Assembly: GCA_018883985.1 (NCBI GenBank)
Contig: JAHLFA010000118.1
Location: 1 to 43,244, forward strand
DNA from: Candidatus Ruminococcus intestinipullorum
Lineage (GTDB): Bacteria; Bacillota; Clostridia; Lachnospirales; Lachnospiraceae
Length of the DNA: 43,244 bases
Reading direction: 5' to 3'
How positions within the stretch are numbered: the stretch's first letter is position 1; every line of letters begins with the position of its first letter. Shown in pieces: positions 23,650 through 32,520 of the stretch. The notes below the pieces were generated by a model. It saw only the letters and a program-made list of their open reading frames with translations. It was not told where the DNA came from and searched no databases. Made by a program: the position numbers and the translations under genes.

Positions 23650-24849
23650 ATGAGTTTAAATACAACTCCCTCTTCCAATCGTTTACACATTGGAATTTTT
23701 GGAAAAAGAAATGCTGGAAAATCTAGCTTAATTAATGCAATTACAGGACAAAATCTCGCCATTGTTTCCAATATTGGTGGTACCACTACGGATCCTGTAT
23801 TAAAGGCTATGGAGCTTCTTCCTTTAGGACCTGTCGTAATCATTGACACCCCTGGTTTGGATGATGAAGGTGACCTTGGCAATCTGCGTATAGAAAAAGC
23901 GTATCAGATTTTAAATAAAACCGATATTGCAGTGCTCGTTATCGATTCATCTATTGGGGTAACAAAAGAAGATTTAGATATACTCTCCTTAATACGCAAT
24001 AAGAATATTCCATTTATTATCGTGGCAAATAAATCAGATTTAACAACAGAGTTTTCTATTCCAAACGAAATACCTAAAGAAAGGGTTATTTCTGTAAGTA
24101 CTACTACAGGAAAAAATATTTACGAATTGAAAGAGAGAATTGCTGCACTTGCCCCATCTGAGGAAAATTCTAAGAAACTTGTTTGTGATCTTATTAATCC
24201 TCACGATTTTGTTGTATTGGTTGTGCCAATTGATAAAGCAGCTCCAAAGGGACGGCTCATCCTTCCACAACAGCAAACCATTCGAGAACTTCTTGATACT
24301 GGGGCAATTCCTGTTGTGACAAGAGATACTGAACTTACGAAAACATTGGAAAAATTAGGAACGAAACCTGCATTAGTTATTACAGACAGTCAGGCATTTG
24401 CAAAAGTTTCTGCTATTGTTCCAAAAGAAATCCCTCTAACATCATTCTCGATTCTATTTGCACGGTACAAAGGGAATTTCGATATTATTTTACAAGGTGC
24501 TTATGCTTTAAAAGATTTACAGGAAAATGATCATGTCCTTATATCCGAGGGTTGTACACATCATAGACAATGTGGGGATATTGGAACTGTAAAATTACCA
24601 AACCTTTTGAAAAAGTATACAGGAAAGAATTTAAATTTTCATTTTTCTAGCGGAACAGAATTTCCACTCGACCTCTCCCATTATAAAGTAATTATTCATT
24701 GTGGGGGATGCACTTTGAACGAAAAAGAAATGCAACATCGTTTGGATTGTGCAAAAAAACAAAACATACCAATTACGAATTATGGAATTGCAATTGCCCA
24801 AATGCAGGGGATTCTTGAGCGAAGTATTGCTCCGATTGTTAATTCTTAA
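23650..24849 (+). CDS. hydF: [FeFe] hydrogenase H-cluster maturation GTPase HydF
   Basis: Scaffold GTPase on which the di-iron subcluster is assembled before transfer to apo-hydrogenase. The 399-aa protein has a P-loop GKRNAGKS (residues 18-25), DTPGLDD, NKSD, a dimerisation domain, and a C-terminal cluster-binding region: CTHHRQCGD and further on HCGGC. The ATG at 23650 is preceded by AAGGAGG. Last gene of the operon, ending at a strong terminator. No hydrogenase structural gene (HydA) is in this window. Confidence 0.97.
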   Translation: MSLNTTPSSNRLHIGIFGKRNAGKSSLINAITGQNLAIVSNIGGTTTDPVLKAMELLPLGPVVIIDTPGLDDEGDLGNLRIEKAYQILNKTDIAVLVIDSSIGVTKEDLDILSLIRNKNIPFIIVANKSDLTTEFSIPNEIPKERVISVSTTTGKNIYELKERIAALAPSEENSKKLVCDLINPHDFVVLVVPIDKAAPKGRLILPQQQTIRELLDTGAIPVVTRDTELTKTLEKLGTKPALVITDSQAFAKVSAIVPKEIPLTSFSILFARYKGNFDIILQGAYALKDLQENDHVLISEGCTHHRQCGDIGTVKLPNLLKKYTGKNLNFHFSSGTEFPLDLSHYKVIIHCGGCTLNEKEMQHRLDCAKKQNIPITNYGIAIAQMQGILERSIAPIVNS

Positions 24850-24853
24850 AAAC

Positions 24854-24889
24854 AATAGGCGATATCATTCTCAGATGATACCGCCTATT
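24854..24889. terminator. terminator after hydF, shared with the convergent AIM24-like gene
   Basis: AATAGGCGATATCAT and ATGATACCGCCTATT form a 15-bp stem with one mismatch, then TTTT on the plus strand. It starts 5 nt after the hydF stop. The AIM24-like stop codon lies inside the stem. Confidence 0.9.
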
Positions 24890-25565
24890 TTCCTGTTGTA
24901 AAAAATGGTGCCAACACTTGTGCCACATTTGACAAAGGCATAGTTTGTAACCAAACATGACCTGGACCATGTATAACTGTATTAAACAATCCCTCTCCCC
25001 CAAAGAGCATATTCTTAACTCCTGGAACCGTCTGAATTTCCATACTGCAAGTTACGTCCATAGCTGCTAAATACCCTGTATCTACTATAATTTGCTGTCC
25101 TGCTTGCAAATCATATTCTACAATATGTCCATCAAACTCTAAGAAAGCCATTCCAGAACCTGATAAACGCTGCATAATAAATCCTTCGCCACCAAACAAT
25201 CCAGAACCAAACTTTTTATGGAAAAATACAGATAATTCTACGCCTGCTTCCGATGCTAGGAAACCTGATTTTTGTACGATAATCTCCCGATCTGGACGAA
25301 CTTCAAAAGGCAAGATCTTTCCTGGAAAACTAGATGCAAATGCAATAATTCCTTGTCCACCTTGTGCAGTATATGTATTCTGAAAAATCGTTTCTCCTGA
25401 AAACATACGCCCAAATGCTTTCCCCAGTCCTCCAGTTGCACCTGTTTCCATCTTCATATTTGGTGACATCCAACTCATAGCACCTTTTTCCGTAATCATC
25501 TTTTCTCCTGCCTCAAGTGTACAAATCACGGCTGGAAGATTTTCCCCTACAATCTCATATTTCAT
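24885..25565 (-). CDS. AIM24 / TIGR00266-family protein
   Basis: A 226-aa beta-rich protein of the AIM24 (TIGR00266) family. It shows MKYEIVGENLPAVICTLEAG at the start, GAMSWMSPNMKMETG, then repeated glycine-rich strands such as GEGFIMQRLSG and GEGLFNTV. Members occur widely in bacteria and resemble a mitochondrial protein, but no biochemical role is established for the bacterial forms. Start at 25565 with AAAGAGGATAAAGG upstream. It follows xpt by 20 nt and shares its promoter. Confidence 0.88.
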   Translation of the reverse strand: MKYEIVGENLPAVICTLEAGEKMITEKGAMSWMSPNMKMETGATGGLGKAFGRMFSGETIFQNTYTAQGGQGIIAFASSFPGKILPFEVRPDREIIVQKSGFLASEAGVELSVFFHKKFGSGLFGGEGFIMQRLSGSGMAFLEFDGHIVEYDLQAGQQIIVDTGYLAAMDVTCSMEIQTVPGVKNMLFGGEGLFNTVIHGPGHVWLQTMPLSNVAQVLAPFFTTGK

Positions 25566-25585
25566 ACCTTTATCCTCTTTTCACT

Positions 25586-26167
25586 TTATTGTTCACGAAA
25601 TACAACAGTACCTGCCTTATCATCCATACTCTCAATAATTGCAAGCGATTCTAATTGAAAGCCTAAATTACGAATTATTCTTCCTCCAGACTGGAATCCT
25701 TTTTCAATTACAATTCCAATTCCTTCTACAGATGCTCCTGCAGACTGTACAATCTGAATCAATCCTTGTAATGCACAACCATTTGCCAAAAAGTCATCAA
25801 TGATAAGGACTTTGTCTTCAGGATTTAAAAATTTCTTCGCAACAATCACATTATTCTTGCACTTGTGAGTGAAAGACTCTACCTCAGCTACCAACATCTC
25901 ACCTTCTAAATTTATGCTCTTAGACTTTTTAGCAAAAACAACAGGTACATGAAAATGTTGTGCAGCAATACATGCAATTCCAATTCCTGAAGCTTCTATA
26001 GTCAATATTTTATTAATTTCTTTATTTGCAAAACGTTTTTTGAACTCTTGACCTATTTCATTAAACAAATCAATATCCATTTGATGATTGAGGAAGCTAT
26101 CTACCTTTAATACATTTCCTTCCTTTATAATACCATCTTTTACAATACGTTCTTCTAAAAAATTCAT
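25586..26167 (-). CDS. xpt: xanthine phosphoribosyltransferase
   Basis: Purine salvage enzyme making XMP from xanthine and PRPP. The 193-aa product starts [20 protein letters not shown], has [11 protein letters not shown], and the PRPP-binding signature [18 protein letters not shown], with [12 protein letters not shown] downstream. The length is standard. ATG at 26167 with TAGGAG upstream. Its transcript starts only about 30 nt before the gene, so the guanine riboswitch often found before xpt is absent. Co-transcribed with the AIM24-like gene. Confidence 0.96.
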   Translation of the reverse strand: MNFLEERIVKDGIIKEGNVLKVDSFLNHQMDIDLFNEIGQEFKKRFANKEINKILTIEASGIGIACIAAQHFHVPVVFAKKSKSINLEGEMLVAEVESFTHKCKNNVIVAKKFLNPEDKVLIIDDFLANGCALQGLIQIVQSAGASVEGIGIVIEKGFQSGGRIIRNLGFQLESLAIIESMDDKAGTVVFREQ

Positions 26168-26206
26168 CTTAAGGTTCTCCTACTGCTTTTACATATTTTA
26201 TCATCC

Positions 26207-26235
26207 ATTATACTAGCTTTTCATGGTGAAGACAA
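26207..26235 (-). promoter_or_regulatory. promoter of xpt
   Basis: TTGTCT (26235-26230), a 17-nt spacer and a perfect TATAAT (26212-26207) on the minus strand, just past the YesL stop. Confidence 0.82.
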
Positions 26236-26240
26236 TAAAA

Positions 26241-26855
26241 TTATTTATCAAATATAGCAAAGACTCTATGGAGAATCAAGGAATTTAACCAACAAACTAC
26301 AGAGACTCCAAGGAACAGCCAAAACAAAATACCAAATGCTAATGTTTCTACTGTCAAAAATGTAAGAAGAATTGCACCACCTGATACTACGATAAGTAGC
26401 ACAGTATATGGCAATCTACCTATAGTAAGTAGTGCTGCATTCTTAATTGTAAGTTTAATGGAATTTACATATCTCGCCTGCAAAGAAAATATGTAAATAC
26501 CCATACCAAATAAGACAGCAGAAAGCACTAGGAAAAACATCTGTAAAAAAATCCCTTTCTGTCCACCTATCACTCTTGCAAAGTTAATATCCACAAAGAT
26601 AATCGTACCTACTACCATATAAATAAGCCACATAATCGTACTTTGCTTAAAGTTCTCTTTAAATGCTTTAAAAAAGCCTTTTACAATGTACCCCTCTTCA
26701 TCTTTCACTAGCCTTAGCATAACTGAATACATTGCTGTAGTAGCTGCACCAATTGTTACAATTGGAATGGAACAAATAATCCACAAAACATTTAATATCA
26801 TAAAATCAGCTACTTTTCCTAAACCACGTGTTACTACATTATCCGTCCAATTCAT
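26241..26855 (-). CDS. YesL-family (DUF624) membrane protein
   Basis: A 204-aa integral membrane protein with about five hydrophobic segments. The family signature GLGKVADFMILNVLWIICSI and PIVTIGAATTAMYSV occupies the N-terminus. Members are often encoded next to carbohydrate ABC importers in Firmicutes and may assist them, but no function is proven. Start at 26855, with AGAATAAAGG upstream, and a TGaTATAAT promoter. Here it stands alone between xpt and a tRNA gene. Confidence 0.9.
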   Translation of the reverse strand: MNWTDNVVTRGLGKVADFMILNVLWIICSIPIVTIGAATTAMYSVMLRLVKDEEGYIVKGFFKAFKENFKQSTIMWLIYMVVGTIIFVDINFARVIGGQKGIFLQMFFLVLSAVLFGMGIYIFSLQARYVNSIKLTIKNAALLTIGRLPYTVLLIVVSGGAILLTFLTVETLAFGILFWLFLGVSVVCWLNSLILHRVFAIFDK

Positions 26856-26888
26856 ACCTTTATTCTCTTTTCTATTGTATTTTTATTA

Positions 26889-26897
26889 ATTATATCA
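26889..26897 (-). promoter_or_regulatory. extended -10 promoter of the YesL gene
   Basis: TGATATAAT on the minus strand is a perfect extended -10 element 34 nt before the start. No good -35 is present, which extended -10 promoters tolerate. Confidence 0.65.
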
Positions 26898-26957
26898 TGT
26901 TTGGAAATATGATGGAATACCTGTAGATTTAAAATTAGAATATTTAGACATGAAAAA

Positions 26958-27028
26958 AGCGGGTGATGGGAATCGAACCCACGTATCCAGCTTGGAAGGC
27001 TGGTGTTCTACCATTGAACTACACCCGC
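26958..27028 (-). tRNA. tRNA-Gly (anticodon TCC)
   Basis: The minus strand folds into a cloverleaf: acceptor stem GCGGGTG/CACCCGC, D-arm containing AGTTCAATGGTAGAAC, anticodon loop CTTCCAA with anticodon TCC, and T-arm GTGGGTTCGATTCCCAT. The discriminator base is U. CCA is not encoded; a run of T follows directly and may end the transcript. It reads GGA and other glycine codons. Confidence 0.97.
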
Positions 27029-27066
27029 ATGTCTTTATTTTTTTGTGTTTCCTTAAGACAAGAGAT

Positions 27067-27095
27067 ATAATATCACAGGAAATTTAAAAATGCAA
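27067..27095 (-). promoter_or_regulatory. promoter of tRNA-Gly
   Basis: TTGCAT (27095-27090), a 17-nt spacer and TATTAT (27072-27067) on the minus strand, 38 nt before the tRNA. Confidence 0.75.
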
Positions 27096-27137
27096 TACCT
27101 TTTTTTAAATTTTTGAAATTATTTTTTTAATTTTTTA

Positions 27138-27166
27138 GACTGCAACGAATTTCTTCACTTGCAGCC
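27138..27166 (-). terminator. terminator after the Tet(M)-like gene
   Basis: GGCTGCAA and TTGCAGTC form an 8-bp stem (one G-U) around a 13-nt loop, followed by TAAAAAATT on the minus strand. It lies 13 nt past the stop. The T tract is imperfect. Confidence 0.6.
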
Positions 27167-27179
27167 TAATTATTTTCAC

Positions 27180-29126
27180 TCATTCTATTTTGACATGCCT
27201 TAAATCATCTACCTGATCCCACTTCACTTCATAGCCTGCACCATGGGAACAAAAGATGGAGGACGAAGGATTTTCAAGATCATGCTCTTTTTCATAACCA
27301 ATCGTTTGAATTACTTCTTCTTCATTATGGCACCTACGATACCCACCATCCCGAAAAACAATGCTTCCTCTGCCTTTTGTATATGCTTGAATCTCTTGTG
27401 CATAATCCATAAAACATGCCACAGGTCCTTCCCCAATTAAAATGGTTTCGTCCTCTGTAATCTGTGGTGGCCAAAAACTGCCATACATTCTTTGAATATC
27501 AGACATTACCCTTCCAGTCATCTCAGAGGGTACTCGAATCTGAAAAGTATAATAAGGCTCCAGCAATATATTTTTTGCTTTCTCTAACCCCTGTCTAATA
27601 GCACGATATACTGCCTCTCTAAAATCTCCACCCTCAGTATGTTTCAAATGTGCTCTTCCTGCAGTCAATGTATAGACAACATCCGTCAAAGGAGAACCTG
27701 TTAGTATTCCAAGATGTTCTTTCTCTTTTATATGGGTTAAAATTAAATTTTGATAATTTTTATCTAATACCTCTATACTACAATTGTTATGAATTTGAAT
27801 GCCACTCCCTCTTTCAGCTGGGGAAATTCTTATCTGAGCCTCTGCATAATGTCTAAGAGGCTCATAATGACCATATCCCATAACTGGTTCCAATATAGTT
27901 TCCTTATATAAAATACAACATGGACCAAAATCTATGTCTAGTTGGAAACTATTTTTTACTAACTCTTTTAAAATTTCAAGTTGAATTTTCCCCATTACGT
28001 GAATCTGTATTTCTTGTGTTTTTTCTAAAAATGAAACAGATAACTCGGGCATCTCCTCTTCTAGCTGCTTAAAAGCTGCTGCCACAGTATGAATATTTGT
28101 ATTCTTATCCCATAATACAGAAGCCGAAAGCATTGGATTTAAATGTGCTTTATTTTCTAAACACTCCCCAGATTCCCAAATTTCCATCCCAGGTTTTGTA
28201 AAAGTTAATCCAGTAACTGCACACACCTCACCTGCTTCTACTGATGATACAGTTTCAAACTTTGTGCCACTATAAATCCGTATCTGATTCACTTTCTCGT
28301 ACGTTTCACCATGATGTATCGGCATCTTTACAAAAAGATTTCCACCTAAGACTTTCAGAAACGTAAGCCTGTTTCCTTGTGTATCGTATGAAATCTTATA
28401 CACTCTAGCGTGAAACTTTTCCTCATATTTCTCTGATTTTGCATGATTTTTCAACATAGATAGTAACTTATCTACATTGTTATTTTGTAAAGCCGACCCA
28501 AAAATACAAGGAAACATTTTACGCGTTGCTATTGCATTTGTAAATTGAGTTTCCCACCAAGTGGAATCTTGATTTCCTTCTATAAATTCCTGCATCCACA
28601 TTTCGTCTAATAACGCCACATTTTCTAAAAATGCCTCTGAATAATCCCCTTGTGAATTTTCTGTAAAATCAATACACTCTTCCCCAAATTTCTTTTGTAT
28701 TTCCTCAAGAATTTCATCTTTGTTTCTAAAACTTCTGTCCATTTTATTAACAAATAAGAGAACTGGTATTTGATACTCTTTCAACAATTCCCAAATAGTT
28801 TCTGTATGCCCTTGTATTCCACTACTTCCATCTATTAACAAAACCGCATAGTCTAAAATAGGTAGTATTCTTTCCATCTCTGCCGAAAAATCTGTATGAC
28901 CTGGTGTATCAATCAGTGCAAACTCTTGTCCATTCCATGAGAATGAGCTTTGTTCAGAGAAGATTGTAATGCCCCTTTGTCGCTCTATCTCATGTGTATC
29001 AAAGCAAGTATTCTGATGGTCTACCCTTCCCATTGTTCTTATTTTTCCTACATGATATAAAATGGCTTCTGTCAAAGTAGTTTTTCCTGAATCTACATGT
29101 GCCAGAAGAGCAAAGCATATCTTCAT
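27180..29126 (-). CDS. Tet(M)/EF-G-like translation GTPase
   Basis: A 648-aa translational GTPase of the ribosomal-protection type. It has the P-loop AHVDSGKT (residues 9-16), RQRGITI, DTPGHTDF, NKMD, then EF-G-like domains II-V. The overall order matches Tet(M)/Tet(O), but the sequence is clearly diverged: RMGRVDHQNT-like switch I surroundings differ, and the C-terminal end (GGYRRCHNEEEVIQ... to HVKIE) is unlike that of Tet(M). Uncharacterised chromosomal homologues are common in Lachnospiraceae. The start at 29126 follows AAAGGGGGAG; the in-frame start at 29192 lacks a site. Tetracycline protection is possible but not supported by sequence alone. Confidence 0.82.
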   Translation of the reverse strand: MKICFALLAHVDSGKTTLTEAILYHVGKIRTMGRVDHQNTCFDTHEIERQRGITIFSEQSSFSWNGQEFALIDTPGHTDFSAEMERILPILDYAVLLIDGSSGIQGHTETIWELLKEYQIPVLLFVNKMDRSFRNKDEILEEIQKKFGEECIDFTENSQGDYSEAFLENVALLDEMWMQEFIEGNQDSTWWETQFTNAIATRKMFPCIFGSALQNNNVDKLLSMLKNHAKSEKYEEKFHARVYKISYDTQGNRLTFLKVLGGNLFVKMPIHHGETYEKVNQIRIYSGTKFETVSSVEAGEVCAVTGLTFTKPGMEIWESGECLENKAHLNPMLSASVLWDKNTNIHTVAAAFKQLEEEMPELSVSFLEKTQEIQIHVMGKIQLEILKELVKNSFQLDIDFGPCCILYKETILEPVMGYGHYEPLRHYAEAQIRISPAERGSGIQIHNNCSIEVLDKNYQNLILTHIKEKEHLGILTGSPLTDVVYTLTAGRAHLKHTEGGDFREAVYRAIRQGLEKAKNILLEPYYTFQIRVPSEMTGRVMSDIQRMYGSFWPPQITEDETILIGEGPVACFMDYAQEIQAYTKGRGSIVFRDGGYRRCHNEEEVIQTIGYEKEHDLENPSSSIFCSHGAGYEVKWDQVDDLRHVKIE

Positions 29127-29200
29127 AATTCTCCCCCTTTGTCCTACAATTGTATGTAAATCATAGCACAAAACACAGGAGAAGTCGAACATTCCTTCTT

Positions 29201-31657
29201 CTATCCCCTACTTAATTTTTGAGCAAGTTTTATAATACGACCTGCACATTCACGTATCTGTATTTCTGACAACTTACCTTGTGCATATGCCGTTCTAATA
29301 TCTTTATCATCATCTCGGTTCCCTGGCATAATAATATCATTACCTGCTTCTACACATTTCCATGGAATACTTCCATCCCAAGGAACAGTTGTATTCCAAT
29401 CCGACATAATCACTCCCTGAAATCCCCACTCTTCTCTGGCAACAACAGTACACAAATCATAACTATTTGCTGTGTGTACTCCATTGATTAAATTATAAGA
29501 TGTCATAAGTGCATCTGGATTACTCTCTTTAATAGCTATCTCAAATCCTCGAAGATAAATCTCTCGAAGTGCTTTCTCAGAAATCTGTGAATCTACTGAC
29601 ATACGATTATCTTCTTGATTGTTACATGCAAAATGCTTTAAAGTTACTGCACAGCCAGAAATACTTTGCACCCCTTTTGTTATTTCTGCTGCCAAATAGC
29701 CAGTTAAAATAGGATCCTCAGAAAAATACTCAAAGTTACGTCCACAAAGTGGATTTCTCTGTATATTCATTCCTGGTGCCAGCCATAAATTTACACCATA
29801 CTCTTTCATCTCCTCTGCAATTGCAATACCAAATTTCCTAACAAGATTCAGATTCCATGTTTGTGCTAATGCCGTTCCTACTGGAAATGCCGTACAAAAC
29901 TGATAATATGTATCTGCATTATCATAGTATTTCATTGGCTCTAAAAAACCATTTTCAAGAGAACCAAATACTCCCGTACCATAAACAATATCAGATATTT
30001 TGTCCACCTGGTAGCATTGTCTTAATCGAATCCCTGCTGGTCCATCTGCCATAATCAGTGATGGGATTCCATACTTCTCCTCCAAACACTCTGAAGTTTC
30101 CCCTGCTGAACCTGGTACTCTTATTCCTGCCGAACCTAATGTACTTGTCCCCTCTGTAATATTTCCATATAAAAGAGGAATTAGCTCTTCTACAGAATAT
30201 TTTTGATCTGCAATTACATTATGTACTTTTAACTTTTCCTCTTGTTGAGGAGTGAAATAATACTCTGGAATTTGTAATTTTTCTCCCTCTTCAATCCAAG
30301 TGTTTAATTCTAATTTTCGTTCATGAGATAAAACAAGTTCTTCTAAATCTTCTTCTAAAGAACATATACGATGTGTCTTTTCCAAAACCACTTTGTTTGA
30401 AATTGATATAAAAGCCTCAAGTTGTAGGTTGTCAGAACTGTTACCTATCCATATTCCATATTTACCTGCCTCAATAAACCATTCCTGATTCTCTTCTGAA
30501 AATACTGCAAATGATTTTTGGTTAATTTCTATGGAAACAACTTCCTCTTCTTCTGGCTGTAATTTATTTGTCTTGCAAAATCCAACTAATCGTCTATACT
30601 CTCTTGGAATTTCATCTTGTGGAGATGTAAGATATACTTGTACAACTTCCTTCCCTGCATAGGTATTTCCTATATTTTTTACATTTACTTTTATTTGCAG
30701 CTTATTCTCTCTGACTTCTATTTCCTGAAATCCTAACTGAAATTTCGTGTACGATAACCCATATCCGAATGGGAAAAGAGGATGGATTCCAAAGCTATCA
30801 AAGTACCTATATCCAACATAAATTCCTTCTTTATATCTCTCTTTTGTTAAATCTCCATTCAAATAACTATAGTCAGCCCCACAAGGATAATCACTATAAC
30901 TCATTGCCCATGTAGAAGTTAATTTTCCTGATGGAACAACCTTTCCAAAAAGAATGTCTGCAACTGCTCCCCCAACTTCCTGTCCTGTCTGAGATATGTT
31001 GAGAATTCCTCGAATATTTGTTGTTTCTTCTAATATCTCCGTCAACTCTACAGGTCCGCCAGAGTTAATCAGTAAAATAATTGGAAGATTCCTTTGGTCA
31101 AGGTACAGAAGATCTTTTCTTTCTTGATCGCTAAGATAATAATCCCCTTTTTCTAATCTCCTGTCCTTCCCCTCTCCAGAAATTCTACTAATAACATAAA
31201 TTGCCGCCGTCGCTCCTTCTAAATCCTGCTCTTCAATATCACGTCCACTTGGAAGTGCAAATGGATTGGAAGCATATGCATCAAATGGATTATCCACATG
31301 TTTTGCCTCTTCCAAAATTTTTTCTTTCCACACTTCTCTCGCATTCTGATAACAATTAGAATATTGTTTTAACCAAGAGTTACTTGTAATAACAGCACCT
31401 GCATCCAACAAACCCTCATAAATTGAAATTGTTTGTCGATTATTCACATCACCTGATCCAATTCCACCTTTCACAGTTTTTCCAGCACCACTTCCTAAAA
31501 GAGCTAATGGTTTTGAAACCTTTAATGGTAAAATCTGATCATTTCTAAGAACTACAATTCCTTCTGCTGCAAGTTCCCTTGCAAGTTCTCTATGTTTCTG
31601 CTCTAACAAAGACGGACAAGAATCCATACTCCCACTGTGTGCAATTTTTTTTAACAT
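29201..31657 (-). CDS. GH3 beta-glucosidase with permuted domain order
   Basis: An 818-aa glycoside hydrolase family 3 enzyme, without a signal peptide, expected to cleave beta-glucosides in the cytoplasm. Domain order is unusual: the (alpha/beta)6 sandwich domain comes first (about residues 25-235; GEGKDRRLEKGDYYLS, LINSGGPVEL), then a fibronectin type III-like domain (310-390), and the catalytic TIM barrel last (about 490-818) with GPAGIRL, NIQRNPLCGRNFEYFSEDP, TLKHFACNNQE and the nucleophile in VIMSDW (Asp near 753). Such permuted GH3 enzymes are known from ruminal clostridia. Last gene of the leftward importer operon, 14 nt after the permease. Confidence 0.93.
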   Translation of the reverse strand: MLKKIAHSGSMDSCPSLLEQKHRELARELAAEGIVVLRNDQILPLKVSKPLALLGSGAGKTVKGGIGSGDVNNRQTISIYEGLLDAGAVITSNSWLKQYSNCYQNAREVWKEKILEEAKHVDNPFDAYASNPFALPSGRDIEEQDLEGATAAIYVISRISGEGKDRRLEKGDYYLSDQERKDLLYLDQRNLPIILLINSGGPVELTEILEETTNIRGILNISQTGQEVGGAVADILFGKVVPSGKLTSTWAMSYSDYPCGADYSYLNGDLTKERYKEGIYVGYRYFDSFGIHPLFPFGYGLSYTKFQLGFQEIEVRENKLQIKVNVKNIGNTYAGKEVVQVYLTSPQDEIPREYRRLVGFCKTNKLQPEEEEVVSIEINQKSFAVFSEENQEWFIEAGKYGIWIGNSSDNLQLEAFISISNKVVLEKTHRICSLEEDLEELVLSHERKLELNTWIEEGEKLQIPEYYFTPQQEEKLKVHNVIADQKYSVEELIPLLYGNITEGTSTLGSAGIRVPGSAGETSECLEEKYGIPSLIMADGPAGIRLRQCYQVDKISDIVYGTGVFGSLENGFLEPMKYYDNADTYYQFCTAFPVGTALAQTWNLNLVRKFGIAIAEEMKEYGVNLWLAPGMNIQRNPLCGRNFEYFSEDPILTGYLAAEITKGVQSISGCAVTLKHFACNNQEDNRMSVDSQISEKALREIYLRGFEIAIKESNPDALMTSYNLINGVHTANSYDLCTVVAREEWGFQGVIMSDWNTTVPWDGSIPWKCVEAGNDIIMPGNRDDDKDIRTAYAQGKLSEIQIRECAGRIIKLAQKLSRG

Positions 31658-31671
31658 TACAATTTCCCTTT

Positions 31672-32520
31672 CTACTCTTTTACACCACCCAATGTAATTC
31701 CTGCGATGATGTATTTTGAAAGAATTAAATATACGATAATAATTGGTACAATGGCTACCATAATCATTGTATAAATCTTTCCCATATCAAAATTCATATA
31801 ATCTGCACCACGCAGCATAGCAATTAAAACTGGAACCGTCATTTTATCTTTTGACTGAATAATCAATGCTGGAACAAAATAGTTATTCCATGCCCCAACA
31901 AATGTAAAGATTGCCTGTACTGCAATTGCTGGTTTCATAATAGGTAATACAATTTTATTAAAGGTCATAAATTCTCCAGAACCATCTATTCTTGCTGCTT
32001 CTACAAGTGATAGTGGTAAAGAAGATTGTAAATAACTGTACATAAAATAAAACACTGCTGGTGATGCAATTGATGGTATAATCAATGGCAATAACGAATC
32101 ATATAATCCCATATTTGTAACTAAGCGTAAAAATCCCATTGCTGTAACTTGCGTTGGCATTACAAGTATTGCCATAATAAAAGTAAATGCAATTTTTTTC
32201 AGTTTAAAATCATATGCATATAGCCCATATGCTGTTAATGAGGAAAAATATGTACATAAGCCTGCTGTACATGTAGATACCAGTAAACTATTTAAAATTC
32301 CTCGAAACATTGGAAAGCTTCCATCATTCGCCACACTCTTTAAATTCTTTAAAAGATAAGCTCCTGGAATTGCCGAAAATCCTTTCTGAAGATCAGCATG
32401 TGAGCGTGTTGCATTTATTATAAGAATGTAAAAAAAGAATAAGCATAGGAATGCCAATATTACAAGTACCACATAAGCCAGAATCATCTGGAGGTGATTT
32501 CCTTTTTTTGACTTCATCAT
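31672..32520 (-). CDS. sugar ABC transporter permease (MalG type), beta-glucoside importer
   Basis: A 282-aa CUT1 permease with six membrane segments and the EAA loop VEAARIDGSGEFMTFNKIVL followed by PIMKP. Its start overlaps the stop of the preceding permease by 4 nt. Works with the permease at 32517-33428 and the lipoprotein at 33503-34903. No ATPase is encoded with it. Confidence 0.95.
   Translation of the reverse strand: MMKSKKGNHLQMILAYVVLVILAFLCLFFFYILIINATRSHADLQKGFSAIPGAYLLKNLKSVANDGSFPMFRGILNSLLVSTCTAGLCTYFSSLTAYGLYAYDFKLKKIAFTFIMAILVMPTQVTAMGFLRLVTNMGLYDSLLPLIIPSIASPAVFYFMYSYLQSSLPLSLVEAARIDGSGEFMTFNKIVLPIMKPAIAVQAIFTFVGAWNNYFVPALIIQSKDKMTVPVLIAMLRGADYMNFDMGKIYTMIMVAIVPIIIVYLILSKYIIAGITLGGVKE

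Noticed and set aside
26168-26240. Guanine riboswitch before xpt
   Set aside because: No aptamer sequence is visible and the promoter sits too close to the gene.
29201-31657. GH3 gene as a chimera or assembly error because the domains are reversed
   Set aside because: The frame is intact, and permuted GH3 enzymes with the catalytic domain last are known in ruminal clostridia.
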